Source: an uncultured Bacteroidia bacterium
GTDB lineage: Bacteria; Bacteroidota; Bacteroidia; Bacteroidales; UBA932
NCBI GenBank assembly: GCA_902789245.1
Contig: CADAND010000002.1
Coordinates: forward strand, 1-64,000
Direction of reading: 5' to 3'
DNA length: 64,000 nt
Numbering within the stretch: position 1 is the stretch's first letter; each line of letters begins with the position of its first letter. Made by a program: the position numbers and the translations under genes. The notes under the pieces are model-generated. The model was not told the DNA's origin and made no database searches. It saw nothing but the letters and a program-made list of their open reading frames with translations. Of this stretch, positions 51,163 through 59,897 are shown one piece after another.

Positions 51163-53976
51163 ATGAGAAAACTACCTGCTGCCCTGTTGCTCGCGGCCGC
51201 CTTGCTGATGGCCGCCTGTACGGGTAAAAGTTATGAAATCAAAGGCGGGCAGGTGATTGTCCGCGTCTCCGACCCGCTCCCGGGCGCTGCCTCCGTGGTT
51301 CGCCTGCAGGTGGCCGGGCCGGAACTCATCCGCGTGTCGGCCAGCCCGGACGGTGTGCTGCACGAGCGGACCAGCCTCATGGTCGTGCCGCAGGCCCCCT
51401 TCCGGGATTTCAAGGTCACGGTGGAGAACGGAGAAGTGTGCGTACGCACCTCCGCGCTGACGGCTTCCGTCAGCCTGACCGACGGCGCCGTCCGTTTCCT
51501 GGACCCTTCGGGAAATGAGCTGCTGGGCGGCTCCCGCATGGCGTTCGCGCCCACGGAAGTGGAGGGTAAGCAGGCCTTCTCTACCCGTGTGAGCTTCGAT
51601 TCGCCCGCCGACGAGGCCTTCTACGGCCTGGGCCAGCACCAGAGCGGCGAGCTGAACCACAAGGGCCGCAGCGAGGAGCTTTTCCAGTACAATACGAAGG
51701 TCAGCTTGCCGATGGTGGTCTCCACGCGCGGCTACGGCCTTCTTTTTGACGCCTATTCCTACAGCCGCTGGGGCAATCCCGAGCCGTACCGCCAGCTGGG
51801 CGAGATGTTCACCCTCTACGGGAAGGACGGCAAGACGCCGGGCCTGACCGGCACCTATTCGCCTGCACGCGGTCAGGCGCTGGTCCGCCAGGAGGACAGC
51901 CTCTATTTCGAGAACGAATGGGCCATCCGCGACCTGCCGGAAGTCCCACTGCAGGGGGCGACCGTGGTCTATGAAGGCTTTCTGGAAGCCCCGCAGACGG
52001 CTGATTATCAGTTTATTCAGTACTATGCCGGCTTCCAGCGCACCGTCATCGGCGGGCAGGAAGTGATGGCGCGCCGTTGGCGCCCGGCATGGAATCCCAA
52101 CAGCTATAAGTTCACGGCTCACCTCGAGGCCGGGCAGAAAGTGCCCGTGCGCGTGGAGTGGGAGCCGGACGGCGGCGTCTCCTACCTGGGCCTGCGCGTT
52201 GCACCGCTGCAGGCGGCGGGGGAGGCGGAGCGCCTGGCGTTCGCCTCCGAGTTCGAGCCGCAGCTGGACTTCTGGTTCATCGGCGGCGGCAGCCACGACG
52301 CCGTGATCCGCGGCTACCGGCAGCTGACCGGCAAGGCTCCCGTGATGCCCAAGTGGGCGCTGGGCTTCTGGCAGAGCCGGGAGCGCTACAGTACGCAGGA
52401 TGAGCTCGTGGGCACGCTGCGGCAGTTCCGCGAGCGCGGCATTCCCGTGGACAACATCGTCCAGGACTGGCAGTACTGGCTGGACGACCAGTGGGGGAGC
52501 CACGAGTTCGATCCCGCCCGCTATCCCGATCCCGAAAAAATGCTGGACGACGTGCACGCCATGCACGGACGCTTCATGATCAGCGTCTGGCCGAAATTCT
52601 ACACCAACACCGAGCACTACAAGGAGCTGAAGGCCGCCGGCTATGCCTACACGCATGCCGAGGAGGACGGCCTCGTGGACTGGTTGAATCATCCGCAGAG
52701 CTTCTATGACGCCTACGCTGAGGGCGGACGCAAGATGTTCTGGCGGCAGGTGGACGAGACGCTCTACAGCCGCTACGGCCGCAAGATCGACGCCTGGTGG
52801 ATGGACGCCAGCGAGCCGAACCTGCGCGACTGCCTGCCGATGGATTATTTCAAGTGGCTGATCAGCCCCACGGCGCTCGGCCCTTCGACCGAATACCTCA
52901 ATGCCTACTCGCTCGTCAACGCCGACGCCATCTTCAACGGCCAGCGCGGCGTGGACCCCGACAAGCGGGTCTTCCTGCTGACGCGCAGCGGCTTCCCGGG
53001 CCTGCAGCGCTACTCCACGGCCACGTGGAGCGGCGACATCGGCACCTCCTGGACGGACATGCGCACGCAGATGGCCGCCGGCCTGAATTTCTGTATGAGC
53101 GGCATCCCGTTCTGGGGCATGGACATTGGCGGCTTCTCCGTGATGAGCAAGTTCCACAGCCCGGCGAATGCCGGGGAATGGCAGGAGCTGCAGACGCGCT
53201 GGCACCAGTTCGGCGCCTTCGTGCCGCTGTTCCGCACGCACGGCCAGTGGCCGCAGCGCGAGCTCTGGAACATCGCCCCGGAGGGCTCCCAGGCCTACGA
53301 AAGCATCCTCTGGTACATGCGCCTGCGCTACCGCCTGATGCCGTACCTGTACTCGCTGACGGCTGCCGTGAGCTTCGACGACTACACGCTGATGCGGGCG
53401 CTCCCGATGGACTGGCCGGCCGACCCGGCGGTCCGGGACCTGGACGACCAGTGGATGTTCGGTCCGGCCCTGATGCCCTGCCCGGTCAGCGAATACGGCG
53501 CCCGCAGCCGCAGCGTCTATTTCCCCGAAGGGGGCTGGTATGATTTCTATACCGGCGGCTTCCAGCCGGGCGGCTGCTCGCGTACCGTGGACGCTCCTTA
53601 CGAGCGGATCCCGCTCTTCGTGCGGGCGGGTTCCATCCTCCCGTTCGGTCCCGAGATGCAGTGGTCCGACGAGAAGCCGGCGGAGGATATCCGCCTGTAC
53701 GTCTACGCCGGCGCGGATGCGGAATTCACGCTCTACGAGGATGACGGCCTGACCTACGCATACGAGAAGGGCGCCTGCGCCCGCATCCCGCTCCGCTGGG
53801 ACGATGCGACGCGCACCCTGACGGTCGGGGCGCGCAGCGGCGCCTTCCCGGGCATGCTGCAGCAGCGCCGTTTCACCGTCGTGGTCGTGGACCCGACGCA
53901 TCCGCATGCGTACGATCCCGACGCAGAGGGCGTCGTGCTTGATTATGAAGGAAACACAATTCATCTAACCCTGTAA
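51163..53976 (+). CDS. GH31 alpha-xylosidase-type lipoprotein with PA14 insert
   Basis: The 937-residue lipoprotein has lipobox LLMAAC. After the N-terminal GH31 domain comes an inserted PA14-like domain (about 230-370; VVYEGFLEAPQTADYQFIQY, GGVSYLGLRVA). The catalytic barrel has the nucleophile Asp548 in DAWWMDASEPN and the acid/base Asp625 in TATWSGDIGTSW. The PA14 insertion is typical of alpha-xylosidases acting on xyloglucan fragments in Bacteroides and Cellvibrio. A surface or periplasmic location is expected. The GH3 gene follows 1 bp after its stop, so both probably trim one glycan. Confidence 0.9.
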   Translation: MRKLPAALLLAAALLMAACTGKSYEIKGGQVIVRVSDPLPGAASVVRLQVAGPELIRVSASPDGVLHERTSLMVVPQAPFRDFKVTVENGEVCVRTSALTASVSLTDGAVRFLDPSGNELLGGSRMAFAPTEVEGKQAFSTRVSFDSPADEAFYGLGQHQSGELNHKGRSEELFQYNTKVSLPMVVSTRGYGLLFDAYSYSRWGNPEPYRQLGEMFTLYGKDGKTPGLTGTYSPARGQALVRQEDSLYFENEWAIRDLPEVPLQGATVVYEGFLEAPQTADYQFIQYYAGFQRTVIGGQEVMARRWRPAWNPNSYKFTAHLEAGQKVPVRVEWEPDGGVSYLGLRVAPLQAAGEAERLAFASEFEPQLDFWFIGGGSHDAVIRGYRQLTGKAPVMPKWALGFWQSRERYSTQDELVGTLRQFRERGIPVDNIVQDWQYWLDDQWGSHEFDPARYPDPEKMLDDVHAMHGRFMISVWPKFYTNTEHYKELKAAGYAYTHAEEDGLVDWLNHPQSFYDAYAEGGRKMFWRQVDETLYSRYGRKIDAWWMDASEPNLRDCLPMDYFKWLISPTALGPSTEYLNAYSLVNADAIFNGQRGVDPDKRVFLLTRSGFPGLQRYSTATWSGDIGTSWTDMRTQMAAGLNFCMSGIPFWGMDIGGFSVMSKFHSPANAGEWQELQTRWHQFGAFVPLFRTHGQWPQRELWNIAPEGSQAYESILWYMRLRYRLMPYLYSLTAAVSFDDYTLMRALPMDWPADPAVRDLDDQWMFGPALMPCPVSEYGARSRSVYFPEGGWYDFYTGGFQPGGCSRTVDAPYERIPLFVRAGSILPFGPEMQWSDEKPAEDIRLYVYAGADAEFTLYEDDGLTYAYEKGACARIPLRWDDATRTLTVGARSGAFPGMLQQRRFTVVVVDPTHPHAYDPDAEGVVLDYEGNTIHLTL

Positions 53977-53977
53977 C

Positions 53978-56308
53978 ATGATTAACCAACTGATTTCGAA
54001 GGCTTCGGCCTTCGCCCTGGGCCTTGTCGCCCTCGCTGCCTGCAGCGCTCCTGCCGGCAAGGTGATTCCCGCCATCGCGCCCGATCCGGATGTGGAGGCA
54101 AAAGTAGAAAAGGTCCTCAAGGGGATGACCCTTGAGGAGAAGGCCGGCCAGATGGTCCAGATCTCCATCCTGCAGGTGCAGGACGAGACCGGCGAGAACC
54201 TGGATCCCGCCAAGCTCGAGAAGATCATCGGCGACTACAAGGTCGGCTCCATCCTGAACGTGCTGAACGACCGCGCGCAGAGCCGCGAGAAGACGGCGGA
54301 GCTCGTCCGCCAGATGCAGGAGGTGTCGATGCGCAGAATCGGCATCCCGTGTATCTACGGCCTGGATATGATCCACGGCGCCACCTACCTGACCGACGGC
54401 ACCTTCTTCCCGCAGGAGATCAACCTGGCAGCCACCTTCAACCGTGACTACGCCTTCGAGATGGGCCGTGTGATGGCCTACGAGACCCGTGCCGCCCAGG
54501 TGCCGTGGGTGTTCTCCCCGGTCATGGACCTCGGCCGCGATCCCCGCTGGCCGCGCCACTGGGAGAGCTGGGGCGAGGATCCGTACCTGCAGGCCGAGAT
54601 GGCCCGCGTGGAGACCATCGCCATCCAGGGGGCCGACCCCAATCATGTCGGCCTGGAGAACGCTGCGGTGAGCATCAAGCACTTCATGGGCTACGGCGTG
54701 CCGCTGTCCGGCAAGGACCGCACCCCGGCCTACATCGCCGAGAATGACCTGCGTGAGAAGTTCTTCCGTCCCTTCAAGGAATGCTTCCAGGCGGGCGCGC
54801 TGACCGCGATGGTCAACTCCGCATCCATCAACGGCATCCCCACGCACGCCAACTACGAGCTGCTGACCGGCTGGGTCAAGGAGCAGCTCGGCTGGGACGG
54901 CATGCTCGTGACCGACTGGGCCGATATCGACAACCTCTTCGTGCGCGACCATGTGGCCGCAGACAAGCGTGAGGCCGTGAAAATGGGCATCAACGCCGGC
55001 ATCGACATGATCATGGATCCGTTCGATCCGGAGTGCTGCAACGTGCTCGTGGACCTGGCGAAGAGCGGCGAGATCCCGATGTCCCGTATCGATGACGCCG
55101 TGCGCCGCATCCTGCGTCTGAAGGTCCGCCTCGGGCTCTTCGAGAATCCGACCTGGGACCGCGAGTATCCGGACTTCGCCTCGCCCGAATTCGCGAAGCA
55201 GTCCTACGCCGCCGCGCTGGAGTCCGAGGTGCTCCTCAAGAACGAGGGCATCCTGCCGCTCAAGGGCACGGAGCGCATCCTCGTCACCGGCCCCAACGCC
55301 AACAGCCTGCGCGCCATGAACGGCGGCTGGTCCTACACCTGGCAGGGCTCGGCCGACGACTTCGTGCCGCAGTACAACACTTTCCTGGAAGCGCTCCAGA
55401 AGCGTTTCGGCAAGGTGGTGTACGAGCCGGGCGTGCAGTATGTCAACATCCCGATGGCCTGGGAGGCCGAGGACGCTTCCGGCATCCGCAAGGCCGTGGC
55501 CGCGGCCCGCGGAGTGGACGTGATCGTGGCCTGCGTGGGTGAGAACAGCTATTGCGAAACCCCGGGCAACATGGACGACCTGAACCTGTCGGCTAACCAG
55601 AAAGAGCTGGTGCGCCAGCTCGCCGCCACGGGCAAGCCCGTAATCCTGGTGCTGAACGAGGGCCGGCCTCGCATCATCGGCGACATCGAGCCGCTGGCGA
55701 AGGCGGTCGTGGACGTGATGCTGCCGTCCAATTACGGCGGCGACGCCCTGGCGGCCCTGCTCGCCGGCGACGAGAACTTCTCCGGCAAGCTCCCGTTCAC
55801 CTACAGCAAGCACATCAATGCCCTGCACACGTATGATTACAAGGTCTCCGAGCACCGCGAGGTGATGGAGGGATCCTACAACTACGACGCCGTCATGGAC
55901 GTCCAGTGGCCCTTCGGCTACGGTCTGAGCTACACGACCTTCGCCTACGGCAATCTGGCGTTGAAGACCCCCGCGACGTTCAAGGCGGGCGACGAGATCC
56001 AGCTGAGCGTCGATGTGACGAACACCGGCACGCGCGCCGGCAAGGAGGCCGTGCTGCTCTACAGCTCCGACCTCGTGGCGTCGCTCATCCCGGATGTGAA
56101 GCGCCTGCGCGGCTTCGAGAAAATCGAGCTGCAGCCCGGCGAGACGAAGACGGTGTCTTTCACGGTCCCGGCCGAGGAGCTGGCCTTCGTGGGCGCTGAC
56201 GGCAGGTGGCGGCTGGAGGAGGGCGATTTCCGCCTCAGCTGCGGCGGTCAGTCCGTTATGGTCCGCTGCTCGCAGACCAAGGTCTGGGACACCCCGAATA
56301 TCAACTGA
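53978..56308 (+). CDS. GH3 beta-glucosidase lipoprotein
   Basis: The 776-residue GH3 enzyme releases beta-linked glucose (or xylose) from oligosaccharides. It is a lipoprotein (lipobox VALAAC) with barrel domain motifs IPCIYGLDMIHGATYL and RHWESWGEDPYLQAEMARVE and the nucleophile Asp313 in MLVTDWADIDNL. The alpha/beta sandwich has the RILVTGPNANSLRAMNGGWS stretch and CVGENSYCETPGNMDDLNLS. A C-terminal fibronectin-III-like domain (about 650-760) ends it. Its partner is the GH31 gene 1 bp upstream; together they suit stepwise degradation of xyloglucan oligosaccharides. Confidence 0.92.
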   Translation: MINQLISKASAFALGLVALAACSAPAGKVIPAIAPDPDVEAKVEKVLKGMTLEEKAGQMVQISILQVQDETGENLDPAKLEKIIGDYKVGSILNVLNDRAQSREKTAELVRQMQEVSMRRIGIPCIYGLDMIHGATYLTDGTFFPQEINLAATFNRDYAFEMGRVMAYETRAAQVPWVFSPVMDLGRDPRWPRHWESWGEDPYLQAEMARVETIAIQGADPNHVGLENAAVSIKHFMGYGVPLSGKDRTPAYIAENDLREKFFRPFKECFQAGALTAMVNSASINGIPTHANYELLTGWVKEQLGWDGMLVTDWADIDNLFVRDHVAADKREAVKMGINAGIDMIMDPFDPECCNVLVDLAKSGEIPMSRIDDAVRRILRLKVRLGLFENPTWDREYPDFASPEFAKQSYAAALESEVLLKNEGILPLKGTERILVTGPNANSLRAMNGGWSYTWQGSADDFVPQYNTFLEALQKRFGKVVYEPGVQYVNIPMAWEAEDASGIRKAVAAARGVDVIVACVGENSYCETPGNMDDLNLSANQKELVRQLAATGKPVILVLNEGRPRIIGDIEPLAKAVVDVMLPSNYGGDALAALLAGDENFSGKLPFTYSKHINALHTYDYKVSEHREVMEGSYNYDAVMDVQWPFGYGLSYTTFAYGNLALKTPATFKAGDEIQLSVDVTNTGTRAGKEAVLLYSSDLVASLIPDVKRLRGFEKIELQPGETKTVSFTVPAEELAFVGADGRWRLEEGDFRLSCGGQSVMVRCSQTKVWDTPNIN

Positions 56309-56313
56309 TTTGA

Positions 56314-56445
56314 TGCGTCTGCCGGCCTCTCCCTCCGGATGCCGTCCTGCTGCGCAGGACCCCTCCCACCGCTACGCGGCGGGCCCCTCCCTCTTACGAA
56401 GCCGAGGGTGGCTACGGGCCCCGGAGGGAGAGGCCGGCAGACGCA
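56314..56445. repeat. 132-bp structured inverted-repeat element
   Basis: Perfect 25-bp terminal inverted repeats (56314-56338 beginning TGCGTCTGCC; 56421-56445 ending GGCAGACGCA) enclose 82 bp that fold into three further hairpins: GTCCTGC/GCAGGAC (56344-56360), CCCACCGC/GCGGCGGG with one mismatch (56365-56383), and CCCTC/GAGGG within GGCCC/GGGCC (56382-56420). There is no T-run. It is non-coding, sits between the GH3 gene and the dehydrogenase gene, and has no second copy in this window. Confidence 0.85.
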
Positions 56446-56458
56446 AAACGGTAAAAGT

Positions 56459-57394
56459 ATGATGAAAATTGTTTTTCTGGATGCGGCGACGCTGGGGGAG
56501 ACCCCGCTGAGTGAGATCGCCGCCCTGGGCGAGCTGGTCTGCTACCCGTTCTCGTCTCCGGAGGAGGCGCTGGAGCGGGTGGGGGACTGCGACGTCCTGA
56601 TTGTCAATAAAGTACGGGTGAACGAGGCGCTGCTCTCGCACGCCCCGCGACTGAAGCTGATCTGCGAGGCGGCGACGGGCGTGAACAACATCGACCTGGA
56701 CGCCGCGGCCGCGCGCGGGATCCCCGTGCGCAACGCGGCCGGCTACTCCACGGAGGCGGTGGTGCAGTCCACCTTCGCCCACCTGCTGTCGCTGGCGGGC
56801 TTCTCGCCCTATTTCGACGACTGTGTGAAGAGCGGCCGTTACTCGGCGGGCCGGATCTTCTGCGACATCTCGCACCCGTATCCCGAGCTGGCCGGCAAGA
56901 CCCTGGGTATCATCGGAATGGGGACGATCGGCACGCGTGTGGCGGTCGTGGCGGGCGCTTTCGGGATGGAAGTCATCTATTTCTCGACCTCCGGGACCTC
57001 GCACAACACGGATTATCCGAGCGTATCGCTGGACGAACTGCTCTCGCGCGCGGACGTGGTCAGCGTGCACGCGCCGCTCAACGAGCGAACGAAGGGCCTG
57101 ATCGGCGCCGCTGAGCTCCGGAAGATGCGTCCGGGCGCCTTCCTGCTCAACCTGGGCCGCGGCGGCATCGTGGACGAGGCCGCCCTTGCCGCGGCCGTGG
57201 ATGCGGGCACGATCGCCGGTGCGGCGCTGGACGTGTACGTCACGGAACCGCTCCCGGCGGACAGCCCGCTGCTGCACGTCCAGCATCCCGAGCGCTTCCG
57301 CTTCACGCCCCACACGGCCTGGGCGAGCCGCGAAGCGCTGCTGCGCCTGGTGCACCAGGTGGCCGAAAATATCCGTGGCACGGTTTTGGATTGA
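56459..57394 (+). CDS. D-isomer-specific 2-hydroxyacid dehydrogenase
   Basis: A 311-residue NAD-dependent enzyme that reduces 2-ketoacids or oxidises D-2-hydroxyacids. The nucleotide-binding motif TLGIIGMGTIGTRVAVVAGA is at about residue 147. Catalytic Arg, Glu and His lie in NLGRGGIVDEAAL, the preceding ADVVSVHAPLNERTKGLI region and FRFTPHTAWASREA. It resembles glycerate/hydroxypyruvate reductases, but the substrate cannot be settled. The ATG at 56459 gives MMKIVFLDAATLGETP; the upstream in-frame sequence lies in the inverted-repeat element. A strong terminator follows. Confidence 0.88.
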   Translation: MMKIVFLDAATLGETPLSEIAALGELVCYPFSSPEEALERVGDCDVLIVNKVRVNEALLSHAPRLKLICEAATGVNNIDLDAAAARGIPVRNAAGYSTEAVVQSTFAHLLSLAGFSPYFDDCVKSGRYSAGRIFCDISHPYPELAGKTLGIIGMGTIGTRVAVVAGAFGMEVIYFSTSGTSHNTDYPSVSLDELLSRADVVSVHAPLNERTKGLIGAAELRKMRPGAFLLNLGRGGIVDEAALAAAVDAGTIAGAALDVYVTEPLPADSPLLHVQHPERFRFTPHTAWASREALLRLVHQVAENIRGTVLD

Positions 57395-57449
57395 CAGTAT
57401 CCTGAAGAACAAAATGGATATTAAACAATAAACTGTACTATTACCTAAG

Positions 57450-57482
57450 AAAAGCGGACCCTGTGACAGGATCCGCTTTTTT
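57450..57482. terminator. bidirectional Rho-independent terminator
   Basis: Arms AAAAGCGGA (57450-57458) and TCCGCTTTT (57472-57480), extended inwards by CCTG/CAGG across a mismatch, then further T. The A-run on the left gives a T-run for the minus strand, so it can also stop the convergent HdeD-like gene. Confidence 0.88.
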
Positions 57483-57515
57483 CGTATGGTCCCGGGCTGT
57501 GCGCCCGAAGGATAA

Positions 57516-58061
57516 TTATCTGATGCCGACGGCTTTCTCCAGGCGGCTGACGCCGATCACGGCGAAGATGTTGCCCAGACCGGAGAGGATGAGGGCGATG
57601 CCGATGAAGATGCTGAGCGTGGCGGCGGTGGCGGCCAGATTCCTCATGCCGAAGAAGCCGAGGACGGCGGCGCAGACACCGAGGATGAAGATCAGCCACC
57701 ATTTGCTGAAGCCGGCCTTCTTGTAGTCAAAACTCTGGACGGCGACGCTGATGCCCTCGATGATCACCCAGATGGCGAATACCATCGGAAGCGAAATGGC
57801 CGCGCCGAAGATGTGGAACAGGATAAAGCAGCCGAACATGATGTCAATCAGGCCGCTCAGCATGCGGGTGCCGCTGAAGGGGAGGAAGGCCTGTGTCCGG
57901 AAGGTGAACACCATCTCGGTGATACCCGTGACAATCAGTGCGATGCCGAGGATTTGCGCTGTGGTCAGCATCGTGAGGCTGGGGTTGGAGAAGCAGTACA
58001 CGCCCATGGCAATGAGGAGAATTCCTACAATGCATAGCCAGATTTTTTTACTAGTCTTCAT
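57516..58061 (-). CDS. HdeD family membrane protein (DUF308)
   Basis: The 181-residue protein has six hydrophobic segments arranged as three pairs and no soluble domain. Typical text is GMYCFSNP-like near residue 22 (VYCFSNPSLTMLTTAQILGI) and the repeated DUF308 units GIALIVTGITEMVF and GLIDIMFGCFILFHIFGAAI. HdeD affects acid resistance in E. coli; in Bacteroidetes its role is not known. It is transcribed alone from a promoter that overlaps the one for the envelope operon at 58170. Confidence 0.85.
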   Translation of the reverse strand: MKTSKKIWLCIVGILLIAMGVYCFSNPSLTMLTTAQILGIALIVTGITEMVFTFRTQAFLPFSGTRMLSGLIDIMFGCFILFHIFGAAISLPMVFAIWVIIEGISVAVQSFDYKKAGFSKWWLIFILGVCAAVLGFFGMRNLAATAATLSIFIGIALILSGLGNIFAVIGVSRLEKAVGIR

Positions 58062-58105
58062 TTTTTAAGTGGATTAGTGTTTATTAAAATTAGGTGTTAG
58101 TCCTG

Positions 58106-58142
58106 CAAAGATAGGAAGAATCTAAAATTTATCCTATCTTTG
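58106..58142. promoter_or_regulatory. palindromic divergent promoter pair
   Basis: Perfect 11-bp inverted arms CAAAGATAGGA (58106-58116) and TCCTATCTTTG (58132-58142), 15 bp apart. Each arm is itself a TATCTTTG -7 box: minus strand for the HdeD-like gene, plus strand for the gene at 58170. Each box lies where the opposite promoter's -33 region would be. Confidence 0.7.
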
Positions 58143-58169
58143 TGCCTACCACATTTTAACAATATAACT

Positions 58170-58400
58170 ATGGCCAACGGAAATTCTTTATTTGCATTCG
58201 TGGCCGGCGCCCTGACCGGTGCCGCCCTCTTGTTCCTCGCCAAGACTGAAAAGGGCGAGAAAGTCGTCGAAGAAATCAAGGAAAAAGGCACTGAGGCCTT
58301 CACCAACGGCCGCGCCGCCGTGCTCAAAGGGCTCGACAAGGTCGAGGACGCCCTGAAGGAGAAAAAACAGGCCCGGAGCCGTAAAACAGCGGAAGAATAG
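58170..58400 (+). CDS. YtxH-like small membrane protein
   Basis: A 76-residue protein beginning MANGNSLFAFVAGALTGAAL, with one membrane helix containing the YtxH-type GALTGAALLFLAKTEKGEKV, then a charged helical tail. YtxH proteins are general-stress envelope proteins of unknown mechanism. An upstream start at 58140 is in the promoter region and is rejected. It is the first of three small genes with 2-bp and overlapping junctions. Confidence 0.75.
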   Translation: MANGNSLFAFVAGALTGAALLFLAKTEKGEKVVEEIKEKGTEAFTNGRAAVLKGLDKVEDALKEKKQARSRKTAEE

Positions 58401-58402
58401 CT

Positions 58403-58747
58403 ATGGATATCGACAATTCTCTGGGCATCATCGGCAAGGACGTCCAGGAATACGTGAAGCTGGCGATCGACGAAGTCAAACTCAAGACTACCCGCGCCCT
58501 TTCGAACGCGCTTTCCCGCTTCCTTGCCAGCCTGGTCATCATCTGCACCGCGTCGCTGGTGATCGGATTGCTCTCCATCGCGCTGCTCCAGTGGATCAAT
58601 GGTCTGCTGGGTGCTCCGTGGGGCACGCTGCTGGTCGCCGCCTTCTTCATCGTGGTGCTGATCATCCTGTGCCTGTGCCGGCAGCAGATGTTCCGCGACA
58701 TGTTCGTGAAACTGTTTATTGATGCATTCTACGACGAAGATGAGTAG
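58403..58747 (+). CDS. putative holin-superfamily/YqjE-like membrane protein
   Basis: The 114-residue protein has an N-terminal amphipathic part (ESL-like VKLAIDEVKLKTTRALSNAL) and two hydrophobic helices, SLVIICTASLVIGLLSIALL and GTLLVAAFFIVVLIILCLCR. This is the phage-holin-III/YqjE (PF07332-like) shape. There is no phage context, so a role in envelope stress like E. coli YqjDEK is more likely than lysis. It starts 2 bp after the YtxH-like gene and overlaps the next by 8 bp. Confidence 0.7.
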   Translation: MDIDNSLGIIGKDVQEYVKLAIDEVKLKTTRALSNALSRFLASLVIICTASLVIGLLSIALLQWINGLLGAPWGTLLVAAFFIVVLIILCLCRQQMFRDMFVKLFIDAFYDEDE

Positions 58748-58982
58748 CAAATTCGAGCATATCAAGACTGTCGATGAACTGGAGAAAGCCCTCCTGTACA
58801 TCAAGGCGGAGCAGAAGGCGACCCAAAGGAGCCTTAATCATGAGGCCGGCCGCCTGATGAATTCGCTGAAACCCTCCAACCTGATCAACAACCTGATCCC
58901 GAGTTCTTTTTTGGCGGATGCCGGTCTCGGGCTGGTGCAGGGACTCCGGAGATTCCTGACCGGATCCTGGAAGGCGAAATAG
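58740..58982 (+). CDS. small hypothetical protein of the envelope operon
   Basis: The 80-residue protein starts MSSKFEHIKTVDELEKALLY, has a helical basic part IKAEQKATQRSLNHEAGRLM and a mildly hydrophobic C-terminal stretch around LINNLIPSSFLADAGLGLVQ. It corresponds by position to the third gene of yqjDEK-like operons. No domain is recognised. The ATG overlaps the end of the preceding gene (8 bp). It converges with the acyltransferase gene 6 bp away. Confidence 0.6.
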   Translation: MSSKFEHIKTVDELEKALLYIKAEQKATQRSLNHEAGRLMNSLKPSNLINNLIPSSFLADAGLGLVQGLRRFLTGSWKAK

Positions 58983-58988
58983 CCTGAA

Positions 58989-59897
58989 TCAGAACAGATT
59001 CCGATAGAAGTTCACCAGCCGTTCGAACCCGATATGGAAGGGGATGAAGAGCGGCAGGGCGAAGTGCAGGCCGAAGCGCACGGTGTGCGCCCAGGCCTTG
59101 TCCTGCATGCCGCGCATGATGAGCAGGTAGGGGAGCCAGATGGGCAGCGCGCCGGCGGCGCAGACGGCAAAGAGCGGGAGCGAGAGCACGGCGCCCGCCA
59201 CGCGGAGGACTTTCGGGCCCTGCCGGCGGGGCATCGGCCCGCCGATCAGTGCGAGGTCGCGTTCGCGCAGCTGCTCGCACAGTTCGTGGTAGATCTCCGC
59301 TTCGGTCTTGCCTTCGCGGCGCGCGAACTCTCGGGCAATCTCCATCGGTTCGCCGATGCGCATGCGCACACGCGTCTGGCCGCGGAAGAAATCCTCGTAG
59401 TTGCTCCCGATCGGGACGATGTAAATCGGCTTCCCGAGCTGGTCGGAGGCCATTTTGGCGACGCGGAAGAGGCCCTTCTTGACGGGCAGCATGCCGGGCG
59501 CCGGGTGGTGCGTGCCTTCGGCATACATGCAGAACGGCATGCCGTGGTCCAGGCAGTCGATGATCTCTTTGAAGACTTCAAAATTCTTGGCCACTTCCGC
59601 GAGACCGTTGCGCTCGCGGGCGAGGGGTACGATGCGCATCCAGCGCAGGAGCCTGGCTGTTTTGGGATTCTTGAAGATATCGGAGCGGGCGCCGAAGCCG
59701 ATCGGTCCCGGAATCTGCATCTGGAGCAGCGGGTCCATCAGCGTGGCGCAGTGGTTGGGCGCCAGCAGGACGGCGCTGCCGCGGGGAATGTTTTCCAGTC
59801 CCTCCACGCGCAGGGAGCGGAAGCAGGTGCGGGTGATGAAGTCGGCGTACGCGCGCGCGACTTTGTAGCCGCGATGCTTTTCCCAGATCTTAGGCAT
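58989..59897 (-). CDS. plsC: PlsC-type acyltransferase
   Basis: The 302-residue acyltransferase carries the family motif I NHCATLMDP (NHxxxxxD) near residue 50 and motif III-like FCMYAEGTHH (EGTR variant) near residue 128, with IVPIGSNYE after it. These enzymes add an acyl chain to lysophosphatidic acid in phospholipid synthesis. The C-terminal 80 residues are hydrophobic (VLSLPLFAVCAAGALPIWLP). EGTHH replaces the usual EGTRS, so acceptor preference may differ. It overlaps the transporter gene upstream by 8 bp. Confidence 0.82.
   Translation of the reverse strand: MPKIWEKHRGYKVARAYADFITRTCFRSLRVEGLENIPRGSAVLLAPNHCATLMDPLLQMQIPGPIGFGARSDIFKNPKTARLLRWMRIVPLARERNGLAEVAKNFEVFKEIIDCLDHGMPFCMYAEGTHHPAPGMLPVKKGLFRVAKMASDQLGKPIYIVPIGSNYEDFFRGQTRVRMRIGEPMEIAREFARREGKTEAEIYHELCEQLRERDLALIGGPMPRRQGPKVLRVAGAVLSLPLFAVCAAGALPIWLPYLLIMRGMQDKAWAHTVRFGLHFALPLFIPFHIGFERLVNFYRNLF

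Noticed and set aside
51172-53964. Long minus-strand open frame opposite the second GH31 gene
   Set aside because: Shadow of the GH31 gene, which has catalytic motifs in the right order.
58403-58747. Holin-like protein as evidence for a prophage
   Set aside because: No other phage genes are nearby; the neighbours fit a small envelope operon.
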